Positions 7,910 through 16,352 of a stretch of DNA of 64,000 nucleotides are shown here, in pieces; position 1 is the stretch's first letter; each line of letters begins with the position of its first letter. The notes under the pieces are model-generated. The model was not told where the DNA came from and made no database searches. It saw only the letters and a program-made list of their open reading frames with translations. Location of the stretch: assembly GCF_003813775.1 (NCBI RefSeq), contig NZ_RPDH01000001.1, positions 2,046,001-2,110,000 of the forward strand, in the 5' to 3' direction. The stretch is from Chitinophaga lutea (GTDB taxonomy: Bacteria > Bacteroidota > Bacteroidia > Chitinophagales > Chitinophagaceae). A program made the position numbers and the translations under genes.

Positions 7910-8653
7910 TTACTTCTCCGGGCCTGCAACCGCTACCAATGCAAGGGCGTTGTTCAGCAATTCTCCGACGGGATAATGCACCCCGTTCACTTCCTGGAAA
8001 AAGCTGAGGCCTAACGCCAGCATCAGCGCGCCTGTACTGGCCGCGGGAACCTGTACTTCGAGCGACAGGGGTGCTGCTTCCTGATTGGCAAGCGGCAACA
8101 CGTCAGAGGCTTTCATCGCCGTTACCTGATCGCCGTTGAGAAAATTCACCATCGCGCCGGCAATGGTAAACCTGTAGTGCGTAGCGCCTTCCGGAGCGGA
8201 GATCAGCTTGGCCGGAACAAATGGTGCAATGCCCACTTTTAATGTGCCGGTAGTTCGGTTGATCTCTGTCGTGTAAGGAGCCAGCAACGCGGAGCTAAGC
8301 GCCATGTCGGAATTGAACTCGAAGCCCTGGAGCAGTGAAATATCGCCTTCGATGATATTACGCATGCCGCGGGCGCTCAAAGTGTCTGTTTTCACGACCT
8401 GGTTTAACGATTGGTTGAGCCGGCGGGTGATGTACGAATCCTTCACGTCCCTGATAATGGTCGCAAACGCCGTACGGATCATTTTACCGGCCTTCACAGC
8501 CCGGGCGAACTCATTCATGTTTTCCCGGGTGCGGTCGCTGTTATTGGTTTTGGATGCAGCTTTCTGCCTGGCAAAGTAACCATCTTTGCTTTTGTAGAAG
8601 GTCATGTTTCCGATTGTTCCTTCCAACTGCATCAACCCTATTTGTCGTGCCAT
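7910..8653 (-). CDS. Bacteroidota-specific protein of unknown function (DUF6266-like)
   Basis: 247 residues without signal peptide or transmembrane helix. The N-terminus MARQIGLMQLEGTIGNMTFY then KSKDGYFARQK is a recurrent Bacteroidota signature of unknown role (I believe DUF6266, not checked). A basic helical part (40-95) follows, then beta-rich sequence with LPLANQEAAPLSLEVQVP. Size, lack of export signal and the small membrane-protein partner downstream resemble phage structural modules, but no other phage gene is present in the window. Start chosen at the ATG that begins the signature. Confidence 0.55.
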   Translation of the reverse strand: MARQIGLMQLEGTIGNMTFYKSKDGYFARQKAASKTNNSDRTRENMNEFARAVKAGKMIRTAFATIIRDVKDSYITRRLNQSLNQVVKTDTLSARGMRNIIEGDISLLQGFEFNSDMALSSALLAPYTTEINRTTGTLKVGIAPFVPAKLISAPEGATHYRFTIAGAMVNFLNGDQVTAMKASDVLPLANQEAAPLSLEVQVPAASTGALMLALGLSFFQEVNGVHYPVGELLNNALALVAVAGPEK

Positions 8654-8778
8654 AATTTTTAAATTTTAAAAGTGATTAAATAATGAAAATTCATACACGG
8701 AATAATGGCGACGTCTTACCAGTATCCCGTGTAACCGGTACCGATAACACGAAACTAGATCGCCGGAAAATAACGTCT

Positions 8779-8893
8779 GGTCATTTTGGCCGATTTGGCC
8801 GATTTGGCCGATTTGGCCAAAAATGATCATTTTGGCCGTTCTGGCCGTTCTGGCCGTTTTTGGTCATTTTGGCCGATTTGGCCGATTTGGCCA
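8779..8893. repeat. GGCC minisatellite, 9-base unit
   Basis: Three blocks, each opened by TCATTTTGGCCG (8781, 8828, 8865), followed by runs of ATTTGGCCG or TTCTGGCCG (9 bases each). About ten GGCC cores fall in 115 bases. Where blocks meet, GGCCAAAAATGATCATTTTG forms a near-palindrome. It lies 190 bases before the secreted protein at 9082. Non-coding as far as I can tell. Confidence 0.85.
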
Positions 8894-9081
8894 CCCCTGC
8901 AACCGGGAAAAACTCAGGGTATCTACGCTTCATCTATACTGAGGCTATGCTTCATCTACGGCGCATCCCCGGAGAGGCTCCGGAACAGATGACATCCTGC
9001 CATTGATTATCAACGGATTAGGGTTGTAGTGCATTCATTCCGCCGAATTCCCTATTTTCAGCCCCTAAAACCCTTTAACCC

Positions 9082-9930
9082 GTGAAAAAACACATTTCTC
9101 TTACCGCATTGGCATCCCTTCTCGCCACCTTCACCCTCAAAGCCCAACTGACCGGACCTGTCACCATCACCAGCAGCACCACCTGGACGAGTAATCACTG
9201 GAATAAGGCCATGCGGCTTGGCAACGGCCAGGCCATCCAGCTAAGCGGCGGTGGACATCAATTCGGGATCGGCGCCAGCGAACCTTATGGGCTGTATTTC
9301 TTCAGCACATCCGCTGAAAATACCGAGGCCGCAGCGGCGTACCGCATGGTGATCAGGGAATCCGGCAACGTGGGCATCGGTACAATGTACCCCGCCGCCC
9401 AGCTGGATGTTACCGGCACCTTCAAACTCGGCGTAACCGGCGCTAGCGGTGGCGAGGCATATTGCATCGGCTACACCCGTGCCGGCAACGCACAGGTGTT
9501 CGGGCAAACCGCGGAAGGACTGCTGCTCGGCGGCGACGTCAACGGCATCGACATGAAAATAATGCCGAACGGCAACGTGGGCATCGGTACCGACAACCCT
9601 ACGGAAAAACTGGCTGTGAATGGCACTATCCGCGCCCGTAAAATGACCGTCACTTTAAATAACTGGCCGGATTATGTATTCAAGCCGGGCTACAGGTTGC
9701 CGGCATTAGCTGAAATCGAATCATTCATCCAGCGTAATGGCCACCTGCCGGATATGCCGCCGGCCGAAAAAGTGGAAAAGGAAGGATTGGATGTAGGGGA
9801 GATGAATAAAAAACTGCTGCAAAAAATTGAGGAGCTTACGCTGCACCTCATTGAAATGGAAAAAAAGAACAAAGTCCTCGAATCCGACATGAAACGGCTG
9901 AACGAAAAGGTGTCGGCGGCGGGATTGTAA
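9082..9930 (+). CDS. secreted fibre-like protein with GNVGIGT repeats
   Basis: 282 residues, GTG start, signal peptide about 1-21 (ending LKAQ). Two copies of GNVGIGT followed by P/NP (about 94-102 and 166-174) are typical of trimeric tail-fibre and adhesin beta-prism segments. From about residue 200, WPDYVFKPGYRLPALAEIES and HLPDMPPA..V..EGLDVGEM form the conserved junction seen in many Bacteroidota surface proteins, followed by a C-terminal coiled coil (about 232-278). It resembles the stalk of an S74-peptidase fibre without the protease. Likely a surface-exposed trimeric protein; its role is unknown. Confidence 0.65.
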   Translation: MKKHISLTALASLLATFTLKAQLTGPVTITSSTTWTSNHWNKAMRLGNGQAIQLSGGGHQFGIGASEPYGLYFFSTSAENTEAAAAYRMVIRESGNVGIGTMYPAAQLDVTGTFKLGVTGASGGEAYCIGYTRAGNAQVFGQTAEGLLLGGDVNGIDMKIMPNGNVGIGTDNPTEKLAVNGTIRARKMTVTLNNWPDYVFKPGYRLPALAEIESFIQRNGHLPDMPPAEKVEKEGLDVGEMNKKLLQKIEELTLHLIEMEKKNKVLESDMKRLNEKVSAAGL

Positions 9931-9974
9931 CATTCCCCGCCCCGGGCCCGTTTTACAATCAAACTCCGGGACTT

Positions 9975-10352
9975 ATGAAACACATGCTTTACATAACTAT
10001 ATTCACCCTGCTGCTCTCGTGCAGCAAAAACAAAGCGCACATCAACGAACCCCTGCTCGGAAAATGGCAGTTGTCAATCAACGCCTATTCCATCGGCGGG
10101 CCCATCCAGGAACACGCGGCAGACCCCGCCAAACCGGTGATCGTCGAGTTTAAAAAAGACGGTACTTATACCAATAGCGCCGACAGCAAATACACACAAT
10201 ATTCCGCCGACGGCAACCGGATAAAACTGACAGGGCCGGGCGCCACCTCGGTCACTTTGCAGTTCACCATCACCGGTACCACACTGATGCTTACGCCCAT
10301 CGAGCCGATGTGCATCGAAGGGTGTTATACCAAATATAACGCGGTAAAATAG
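9975..10352 (+). CDS. lipocalin-like lipoprotein
   Basis: 125 residues. Lipobox LLLSC (Cys16), then GKWQLSI and repeated beta strands (FKKDGTYTN, GNRIKLTG, LQFTITGTTLMLTP), the layout of small lipocalin-like (META/DUF4923-type) lipoproteins common in Bacteroidota. Two Cys near the end (CIEGC) may form a disulfide. Possibly co-transcribed with the fibre-like gene 44 bases upstream. Function unknown. Confidence 0.65.
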   Translation: MKHMLYITIFTLLLSCSKNKAHINEPLLGKWQLSINAYSIGGPIQEHAADPAKPVIVEFKKDGTYTNSADSKYTQYSADGNRIKLTGPGATSVTLQFTITGTTLMLTPIEPMCIEGCYTKYNAVK

Positions 10353-10373
10353 CAGCGGCTATATAAAAGCAAC

Positions 10374-10407
10374 AGGGCCTCGACAGCGATTGCTATTGAG
10401 GCCCTTT
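10374..10407 (+). terminator. intrinsic terminator
   Basis: AGGGCCTC (10374-10381) and GAGGCCCT (10398-10405) form an 8-bp stem; only a short T-run follows. Ends the 9082-10352 unit. Confidence 0.6.
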
Positions 10408-10412
10408 ATCGT

Positions 10413-10420
10413 TATATTTG
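10413..10420 (+). promoter_or_regulatory. -7 promoter box for the PH-domain gene
   Basis: TATATTTG matches TAnnTTTG; expected start near 10425 gives a leader of about 27 bases. Confidence 0.5.
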
Positions 10421-10451
10421 GCTTATCCCTACCAGGACAAATCGCATTACC

Positions 10452-10847
10452 ATGAAAACCTACCGTTCCAAAGTAGACAAATGGCTTACCTTCCTGCTCC
10501 TCCCTTTCCTGACGGTGTTGACGGTCCTTTTAGTGCTCATGAAAGCCTGGCCGGCGGCACTCATCGTTTTGCTGGTGCTCATTTTCATCGGACAGCTGTA
10601 TCTCAATACCTATTACGTGCTGTCCGCAGGTACTTTGCAGATCACCTGCGGCTGGCTGTATAAAAAAACCATCCCGCTGCATACCGTCCGCAAAATCATG
10701 CGCACCAAAAGCGCACTGGCCTCCCCTGCACTGTCGATAGATAAACTCCTGATATTTTTCGACCGGCAGCAGGTGATGATCTCACCGGAGGACCAGGAAG
10801 ATTTTCTGCTGGAGATCAAACGGCTGAACCCTTCCATCAATATTTAA
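10452..10847 (+). CDS. bacterial PH-domain membrane protein (YyaB/DUF1200-like)
   Basis: 131 residues. Two adjacent transmembrane helices (about 12-30 and 34-50) are followed by a cytoplasmic PH-like beta domain with YYVLSAGTLQITCGWLYKKT, IPLHTVRKI (the typical I.l..I..i strand) and FFDRQQVMISPEDQEDFLLE. This layout is that of the bPH_6/DUF1200 family. Function unknown. The last 27 bases of the gene belong to the first unit of the degenerate repeats that follow. Confidence 0.72.
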   Translation: MKTYRSKVDKWLTFLLLPFLTVLTVLLVLMKAWPAALIVLLVLIFIGQLYLNTYYVLSAGTLQITCGWLYKKTIPLHTVRKIMRTKSALASPALSIDKLLIFFDRQQVMISPEDQEDFLLEIKRLNPSINI

Positions 10848-11040
10848 GACGAACATGCAGGTAACTCCATCCGTCGGTAATCCCCAGTCGGCCAAACCAT
10901 TTCATCAATATTTAAAGCGCGAATGTGGTGAATCCCTTCCGTTGGCAACTAAATCATTCATCCAACATTTTGCCATCTGCCACAACCGGCTGAGCCCTCC
11001 CGTCAACATTTAAAATGCACATGCGGGTAATGCCATCCAA
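10821..11040. repeat. three imperfect 55-60 base repeats after the PH-domain gene
   Basis: Units at about 10821-10880, 10890-10950 and 10986-11040 share the frame CGGCTGA.CC(C/T)T(T/C)CCATCAATATTTAA...GTGGTGAAT..C.TCCGT.GG. CATCAATATTTAA is identical in the first two. The first unit includes the end of the PH gene and its stop codon, so the others look like decayed copies of that 3' end. On the minus strand the three units read L..(D/E)GI......LN(I/V)D, with a frame open through part of the region. The rest of the gap to 11199 shows nothing else. Confidence 0.5.
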
Positions 11041-11199
11041 AGCTAAAAGCATCCTTCCAAACCCATCCTCCTCAACAATCGACAACATACTTCCATCCAA
11101 ACGCACATCCGGCCGAATCCCTGACGGCAAGTAAAACATCCACATCAATCAACCTTCAGTGCCTCTTTCCGGAGCCATCACAGGCAACAATATTTACAC

Positions 11200-12702
11200 T
11201 TACAACACTTCGTCCGGATAAGGAATGCTCTTTCCGCGCTGTTTGTCTACCAGCATATTGGATTTGCCGGCCTTCAGCAATTTCCCCAGCTCTGCGGCCA
11301 TCGCCTTTACCCGCGCGGGCTCGGCGGCGGCGAGGTTGTGGACTTCTGAAATATCCCGGTCGGTATTGTACAGCTCGAACGCCTGTGATTTATGCAGGTA
11401 GATGAGTTTCCACGGACCTTTGCGGATGGCGCTGAAGGGCTGCACGTCCGGCGACCCTGCGGCGCGCTGGTGGGGGAAGTGCCAGGCGAATGTGCGGTCA
11501 GGCGATTGTTTGCCGCCTTTGAGCAGCGGGGCGATGGAAATACCGTCTACCTTTTGCACGAGGCCCTTGCTGCTACCGCCGGCCGCAGTGAGCGCGGTGG
11601 TGAAGATGTCTTCGATGATCAGGTTCTCGCCGGATACCGTGGCGGGTTTGGTTACGCCGGGCCAGTATACGATCATGGGCACGCGCAGGCCGCCTTCGTA
11701 ACCCGATGTTTTACCGCTGCGCAAGGGGGCGTTGTGCTGGTTCCTGGGCTGGCCGCGGGCTACGTCGGTGAGGCCGCCGTTGTCCGACACAAAAATGATG
11801 AGGGTATTGTTGTCGAGCTTTTTACGCTCGAGGTAATCCATGATGTCGCCAAGGCTCTTATCCATGCCTTCCACCAGCGCGGCGTATTTCGCTTCGGTGC
11901 TGTCCAGCCCGGCATCATAGTAGCGTTGCACGAAGCGGTTGTCCGCCTCCAGCGGCGTATGTACCGCGAACTGCGCCATATGGAGGAAAAACGGCCGGTT
12001 GCCGGTACTGTCGAGTTGTTTGAGCGCTTCCTGCGTGATGGCTTCGGTCACGAAAATATCTTTCCCCCAATACTGCTCCAGGCCGGGCACGGCACGCGGA
12101 TTTGAATGCGCTTTGTTGTTGCCGAAGTTTTTAAGGCCGAGGTAGGAACCGGGCTGCCCTGCTCCGCCGCCGCCGATGTTCACATCGAAGCCCAGTGTGA
12201 GCGGGTCTTCGCCGGGCGTACCGAATGCGCCGAAGTGGGCTTTACCGGCATGAATGGTTTTATAGCCCCGCTTCCGCAGCAGCTGCGGTAACGGCGACGC
12301 ATATACCGTATTGGGAATGCCGGGCGAAGCGCTCAGGCCGTTCATGTTCCAGGCGGGGGAATCGAAGTTTTGATCGCCGCCTTCGCCGGCGGTTTTATCC
12401 TTGTGGAAGGTCCAGGACGAAACACCGTGGTTCAGCGGGCTCATGCCCGTCATCAGGCTCACGCGCGACGGCGTGCAGTTCTGGTTCGCGTATGCGTTGG
12501 TAAACTTCATGCCCTTCGCCGCCAGCCTTTCCATGTTGGGCGTACGGAACTGGCGGTTCTGTTTTGTAAGCGATTTATGGAACGGCAGCGAACAATCCTG
12601 CCAGCCCATGTCGTCCACCACGAACAATACGATGTTCGGTTTCTGTTGGGCCTGCGCGGTGACGGCGATGCCTGTCAGTATCAATAAGAGCAGCTTTTTC
12701 AT
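11200..12702 (-). CDS. secreted sulfatase (formylglycine type, family S1)
   Basis: 500 residues, signal peptide 1-19 (ending TAQAQ). Hydrolyses sulfate esters. KPNIVLFVVDDMGW carries the metal-binding Asp pair (30-31). The catalytic motif is C76-T-P-S-R, where the Cys is converted to formylglycine by a maturase not in the window. IHAGKAHFG carries the Lys/His pair, and FVSDNGG (about 314-320) gives the Asp-Asn metal ligands. Last gene of the first PUL, downstream of the DUF4091 gene (158-base gap with a possible terminator). Probably periplasmic or surface, removing sulfate from the imported glycan. The exact S1 subfamily needs comparison. Confidence 0.9.
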   Translation of the reverse strand: MKKLLLLILTGIAVTAQAQQKPNIVLFVVDDMGWQDCSLPFHKSLTKQNRQFRTPNMERLAAKGMKFTNAYANQNCTPSRVSLMTGMSPLNHGVSSWTFHKDKTAGEGGDQNFDSPAWNMNGLSASPGIPNTVYASPLPQLLRKRGYKTIHAGKAHFGAFGTPGEDPLTLGFDVNIGGGGAGQPGSYLGLKNFGNNKAHSNPRAVPGLEQYWGKDIFVTEAITQEALKQLDSTGNRPFFLHMAQFAVHTPLEADNRFVQRYYDAGLDSTEAKYAALVEGMDKSLGDIMDYLERKKLDNNTLIIFVSDNGGLTDVARGQPRNQHNAPLRSGKTSGYEGGLRVPMIVYWPGVTKPATVSGENLIIEDIFTTALTAAGGSSKGLVQKVDGISIAPLLKGGKQSPDRTFAWHFPHQRAAGSPDVQPFSAIRKGPWKLIYLHKSQAFELYNTDRDISEVHNLAAAEPARVKAMAAELGKLLKAGKSNMLVDKQRGKSIPYPDEVL

Positions 12703-12766
12703 ACGGGTAAATTCTTTTGCTAAAATAGGATGTTCGGCTTACAATCCTGTTACCGGGCCGAACGGG

Positions 12767-12792
12767 AAAAAGAAACGGCGCCATGCGGCGCC
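12767..12792 (-). terminator. possible terminator after the DUF4091 gene
   Basis: GGCGCC ATGC GGCGCC (12777-12792) forms a 6-bp GC stem; on the minus strand GTTTCTTTTT follows. It lies 69 bases after the DUF4091 stop and may only reduce read-through into the sulfatase gene. Confidence 0.5.
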
Positions 12793-12860
12793 ATTTCGGT
12801 AAACCCTGCGTGGCGCCCCGGTTCAGGTAGGGCATAGCCGCAACAGGTAAAAGAATGCAT

Positions 12861-14486
12861 CTAACGGCTGGCTTGCAGCAGGGCGGCGCGCGCGGCCCTG
12901 TAAGCCTTTACGTTCTTATCATAATCGGTGTAGCTTCTGAATACCTTGGCCACCAGCGCGTCCCGCTGCTCCAGGCGCGCGAGCAGCTCGTAATCTTCTA
13001 TGCCGAGGCGGTGGGCCTCAAAGCGCAGGGAAGAAAGCGGTCCGTGCTTGCCGGGATAAAAAATATGCGTGTCGCCGGCCGGCAGAAAGTTGTTGGCGCC
13101 TGCGCCGGGAGCGGGGTGATGGATCACGCTGTTTTGAAAGGGATCGGCGTTGTACTGGTTCAGTCCCCAGTGCAGGTAACCGAAGGTGCCGTACCGCACG
13201 GCGCCCCAGCCGAAGTACACCTGGCGCAGCTTCTCCTGGTCGAGCAGGCGGTTCAGCCAGTTACCGCCGGGGATGAGGCAGGTGTATACCAGCACCTTTT
13301 CGCCGGCCTTTTCGCGTGCGCGGAAAAAACTTTCGTTTTCCTGGAAGTCGTTGATGAGCGGGCACCAGATATCCACTGCGCCGATCAGACCGTCGCGGTC
13401 GTTGGTAGCTTCCATGATGCGCACTTCGGGATAAATGGCTTTTACCTGCTTCACCACGTCGCTGTAGCTTTGCGCCTGCGTGCGGGTAGGCTCATCCGAA
13501 ATATGCTGCAGCCAGCTGTGGGTGAGGCCGTTGGCGCGGGTGAACCTGGCTACCAGCGTCATGATGGTATCGATGTCGCGTTTGGCGGCAGCGGTGTTGT
13601 AACCGCGCTGCGTCAGCTGCACCTGTAATTCGGGATTGCCCCAGTCGTCTTTTTCACCCCGGTACATGAGATGCGGCGATTCAAAATACTGAAAGCCATA
13701 CCGCCGGAACACGTTGATGAAACGCAGCATTTTATCTTCTTCCAGCGTGATTTTCCCATTTTTCAGGTAAATCAGTTCGGCGGGAACGAGGATACAATTC
13801 TGCCGACCGGCGGCCATGGCGGCGGCATATTTATCCAGCATCGCGAACCACTCGCTGCTCCAGCGTTCTACGTGGTGCCATTGCTCCATGCGGGGCAGGC
13901 TGAACCAGTTGGTGTAGAAAAACCGGCTGTCTTTCAGCGCGGGTAACCTGGCCGGATGTATGCGGGCCGTGAATGCCCCTTTCAGATGGCCTGCCGTTAC
14001 CTGGATATTGTATGTTCCCGGTTTCCTGAAAAAAGCGGGCGGTATGCTGAGGCGTAACGCCGTATAGGGCGCGGCGGCCTGCACAACAGGCGAAGACAGC
14101 GGGCTGATCACCTCGTAGATGCGGAAAGGGGCGCGACGAATCACGAAGGGATTGGGGCGGCCTTTGTATTGTTCCGTCCGGCTGTCCAGCCCGGTATTCT
14201 GCTCCACCGGCACATCGGTGAGCAGGCTCCAGCACGATTGCGGCAACATCTTTCCATTCATGGAGGCCTGCACCCGGAATGTGCTTCCCTGCGAGGCTTC
14301 CAGCAGCAGGTGTACGTCTGCCGCAGCGCCTGTCGGGAAATCGAGGGTATATTCTGCGGAGTAGCCGGCGACTGCGTTCGAATCCGGGTAAAGCGGCTCC
14401 AGCGGGTCTGCCAGGAAAAGTTTCTGCTGGGCGAGCGCCGGGTGAAAAAAGCAGGCGGCCAGCAGCAGCATTTTTATTGGTTTCAT
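12861..14486 (-). CDS. DUF4091 glycoside hydrolase-like protein
   Basis: 541 residues, signal peptide about 1-19. The N-terminal part (20-190) is a beta-sandwich-rich region; the middle and C-terminal parts form a TIM-barrel-like domain with conserved acidic and aromatic motifs (WLQHISDEPTRTQAQSY with His-Ser-Asp-Glu, VDIWCPLIND, and GYLHWGLNQYNADPF near 435), and GIEDYELLARLE close to the end. This is the DUF4091 family, found in PULs and assumed to be glycosidases; the substrate is not established. HISDEP is a plausible catalytic-acid segment. First gene after the susD terminator in PUL 1. Confidence 0.82.
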   Translation of the reverse strand: MKPIKMLLLAACFFHPALAQQKLFLADPLEPLYPDSNAVAGYSAEYTLDFPTGAAADVHLLLEASQGSTFRVQASMNGKMLPQSCWSLLTDVPVEQNTGLDSRTEQYKGRPNPFVIRRAPFRIYEVISPLSSPVVQAAAPYTALRLSIPPAFFRKPGTYNIQVTAGHLKGAFTARIHPARLPALKDSRFFYTNWFSLPRMEQWHHVERWSSEWFAMLDKYAAAMAAGRQNCILVPAELIYLKNGKITLEEDKMLRFINVFRRYGFQYFESPHLMYRGEKDDWGNPELQVQLTQRGYNTAAAKRDIDTIMTLVARFTRANGLTHSWLQHISDEPTRTQAQSYSDVVKQVKAIYPEVRIMEATNDRDGLIGAVDIWCPLINDFQENESFFRAREKAGEKVLVYTCLIPGGNWLNRLLDQEKLRQVYFGWGAVRYGTFGYLHWGLNQYNADPFQNSVIHHPAPGAGANNFLPAGDTHIFYPGKHGPLSSLRFEAHRLGIEDYELLARLEQRDALVAKVFRSYTDYDKNVKAYRAARAALLQASR

Positions 14487-14504
14487 AGATCTCCGTTTCG
14501 TTCC

Positions 14505-14542
14505 AAAAAAAGCAGCTGCGCCCCCGAAGGAACACAGCTGCT
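14505..14542 (-). terminator. intrinsic terminator between susD and the DUF4091 gene
   Basis: AGCAGCTG (14542-14535) and CAGCTGCT (14518-14511) pair on the minus strand, followed by a T-run at 14511-14505. It lies 13 bases after the susD stop, so transport genes may be made in excess of the enzymes. Confidence 0.75.
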
Positions 14543-14554
14543 ATATGGCGGGTT

Positions 14555-16333
14555 TTACCAGCCGGGGTTTTGCGGCCCCAGCTTCGGATTTAGTGTCAAT
14601 TCATTGGTGGGCAACGGCATGAGGTAATCCCGGTCTGTGCGGAACTTGTAGCCGGCTGCCATCGTGGCGATGTTTTTGAACAGCTCGATGTAGCCCTGGG
14701 CGTCTACCGGGTAGGAGTTCAACAGATTGGCAGCCACCAGCGTGGTCCACTGCGCTTTTTTGGCGCCCAGCGGCTTCTTGCCCACGATCAGTTCGTCCGC
14801 GGCGGCCCAGCGGAAAATATCATCCCTGCGGAAACCTTCGGCGGCCAGTTCCACCCTTCTTTCGCGGCGTACCTCGTTGATGATGGGGCTAAGCGCGGGG
14901 AAGTCCCATTTCGGATCGGCGACGATACCGGCCATCACCAGGTTCGGCATGCCTACGCGGGCGCGCAGTTTGTTTACCGTCATATCCAGGTCGCCCTGGG
15001 TAATGGTGCCCAGCTCCGCTTTGGCTTCGGCATAGTTCAGCAGCACTTCCGCATAGCGGAAATAAATCACGGCGGTAATGCCTACACTGGCGGCGTACTG
15101 CTGGAAATAATCCGGTGTGTGCCCTTTATACACCTGGTAGCCGGTGGCCGGTTTCCCTTCATTGGCCTGGTCGAACGACGGGATGGTGAAGAGGCGGTCT
15201 GCCGCGCCCTGGGGCTGGTTGTTGGTAACGACATGCTGTCCGTCGGGCACATACATGGTTTGCGACAGGCGCGGGTCGCGGTTGGCCACTACCCTGATAA
15301 TCGAATCGTCGCCGCGGTACAGCGGGCTTACGGAAATCGGGTTACCGTCCGTGCAGAGGTATGCGTCCACCAGCGCTTTGGTGAGGCCGCGACCAGCGCC
15401 GCTATTGGTATAACGGTGCCAGTTATGATGAAGGCCCAATGCCACATCGAACTTACGCCAGAGCATCACTTCCTTGCTGCCTGAATGATCAGCCTGGTTA
15501 AACAGGCGCCAGTACCCGTTCTGCACACCCACATTATCCAGCGAGAAAACACCGCTGCTGATCAGGGTTTGGGCGGCGGCGGCCGCTTTCTGCAGGTACT
15601 TGCTGCCATCTGAGCCTGCTACGCCGAAGGGGGTGCCGGCATGATACTTTTCCCACGTGCCTTCATAAAGCGCTATCCTCGACTGGAATGCCAGCGCCAC
15701 TTCCTTATTGATGCGGGAAGCCTGCGCGGAAGCTTTGGTGGGCAGGTATTCGATCGCCTTGTCCAGATCATTCAGGATAGAATCGGCGATCACATTGCGG
15801 GCCAGGCGCGGCCCGAACAGAATGGTGGTATCTGTCAGCGAAAGCGGCTGATTGATCCAGGGCACCGCCCCGAAGTTTTTCATCAGCATGGAATACATCA
15901 TGGCGCGGAAGAACAGGGCTTCACCCACATAAGGTTTCACATTGTCCCAGCTGTCCTGCACCTTGCCGTAATTGGCGAGGAAATAGTTGGCGTTACGGAT
16001 GATGCCCCAGCTCCAATCGCCGCTGGTGGCCGGTACGGTACGCTCTCCATTCAGCATGCCGTTCACGCCCATGTTGATCATATTGTCGCTGCCCTGGTCC
16101 GCATCGAGCCCGTAAATGCCGATGGTGCCAAACGCGCCGAGGCCATAGTGGGGCAGCAGCGTGGTGTTATTATAGAAGTTATTGACGTACAGCTTCATGT
16201 CGTTGGTGCTCTTCCAGAACTCCGCTTCGCTGATACTGGTTTCGGGCACCCGTTCCAGAAAGTCTTTGGTACAGGAGGTTGTAAGCGCAGCCAGCGCAAC
16301 GGTCAACACCCCGAATATTTTTTTCAGTTGCAT
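14555..16333 (-). CDS. SusD/RagB-type glycan-binding lipoprotein (PUL 1)
   Basis: 592 residues. Lipobox ALTTSC (Cys21), then the SusD start DFLERVPETSISEAEFW. TPR-like helices scaffold the ligand face; YAEVLLNYAEAKAELG (about 420) and the C-terminal RRERRVELAAEGFRRDDIFRW and YLMPLPTNELTLNP are signature SusD segments. Surface lipoprotein that lids the SusC transporter and captures glycan. It starts 19 bases after the susC stop, forming the classic pair. The ligand cannot be told from sequence, but sulfatases in the same locus point to a sulfated glycan. Confidence 0.95.
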   Translation of the reverse strand: MQLKKIFGVLTVALAALTTSCTKDFLERVPETSISEAEFWKSTNDMKLYVNNFYNNTTLLPHYGLGAFGTIGIYGLDADQGSDNMINMGVNGMLNGERTVPATSGDWSWGIIRNANYFLANYGKVQDSWDNVKPYVGEALFFRAMMYSMLMKNFGAVPWINQPLSLTDTTILFGPRLARNVIADSILNDLDKAIEYLPTKASAQASRINKEVALAFQSRIALYEGTWEKYHAGTPFGVAGSDGSKYLQKAAAAAQTLISSGVFSLDNVGVQNGYWRLFNQADHSGSKEVMLWRKFDVALGLHHNWHRYTNSGAGRGLTKALVDAYLCTDGNPISVSPLYRGDDSIIRVVANRDPRLSQTMYVPDGQHVVTNNQPQGAADRLFTIPSFDQANEGKPATGYQVYKGHTPDYFQQYAASVGITAVIYFRYAEVLLNYAEAKAELGTITQGDLDMTVNKLRARVGMPNLVMAGIVADPKWDFPALSPIINEVRRERRVELAAEGFRRDDIFRWAAADELIVGKKPLGAKKAQWTTLVAANLLNSYPVDAQGYIELFKNIATMAAGYKFRTDRDYLMPLPTNELTLNPKLGPQNPGW

Positions 16334-16352
16334 AGTCTACATTTTTCGTGCG

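Noticed and set aside
8786..8992. Plus-strand frame encoding LAD/GRS tripeptide repeats
   Set aside because: Direct translation of the 9-base minisatellite; no start signal or conserved flank.
10954..11148. 64-codon minus-strand gene in the repeat region after the PH-domain gene
   Set aside because: Short, no recognisable homology and made of the decaying repeats; kept only as a finding about the repeats.
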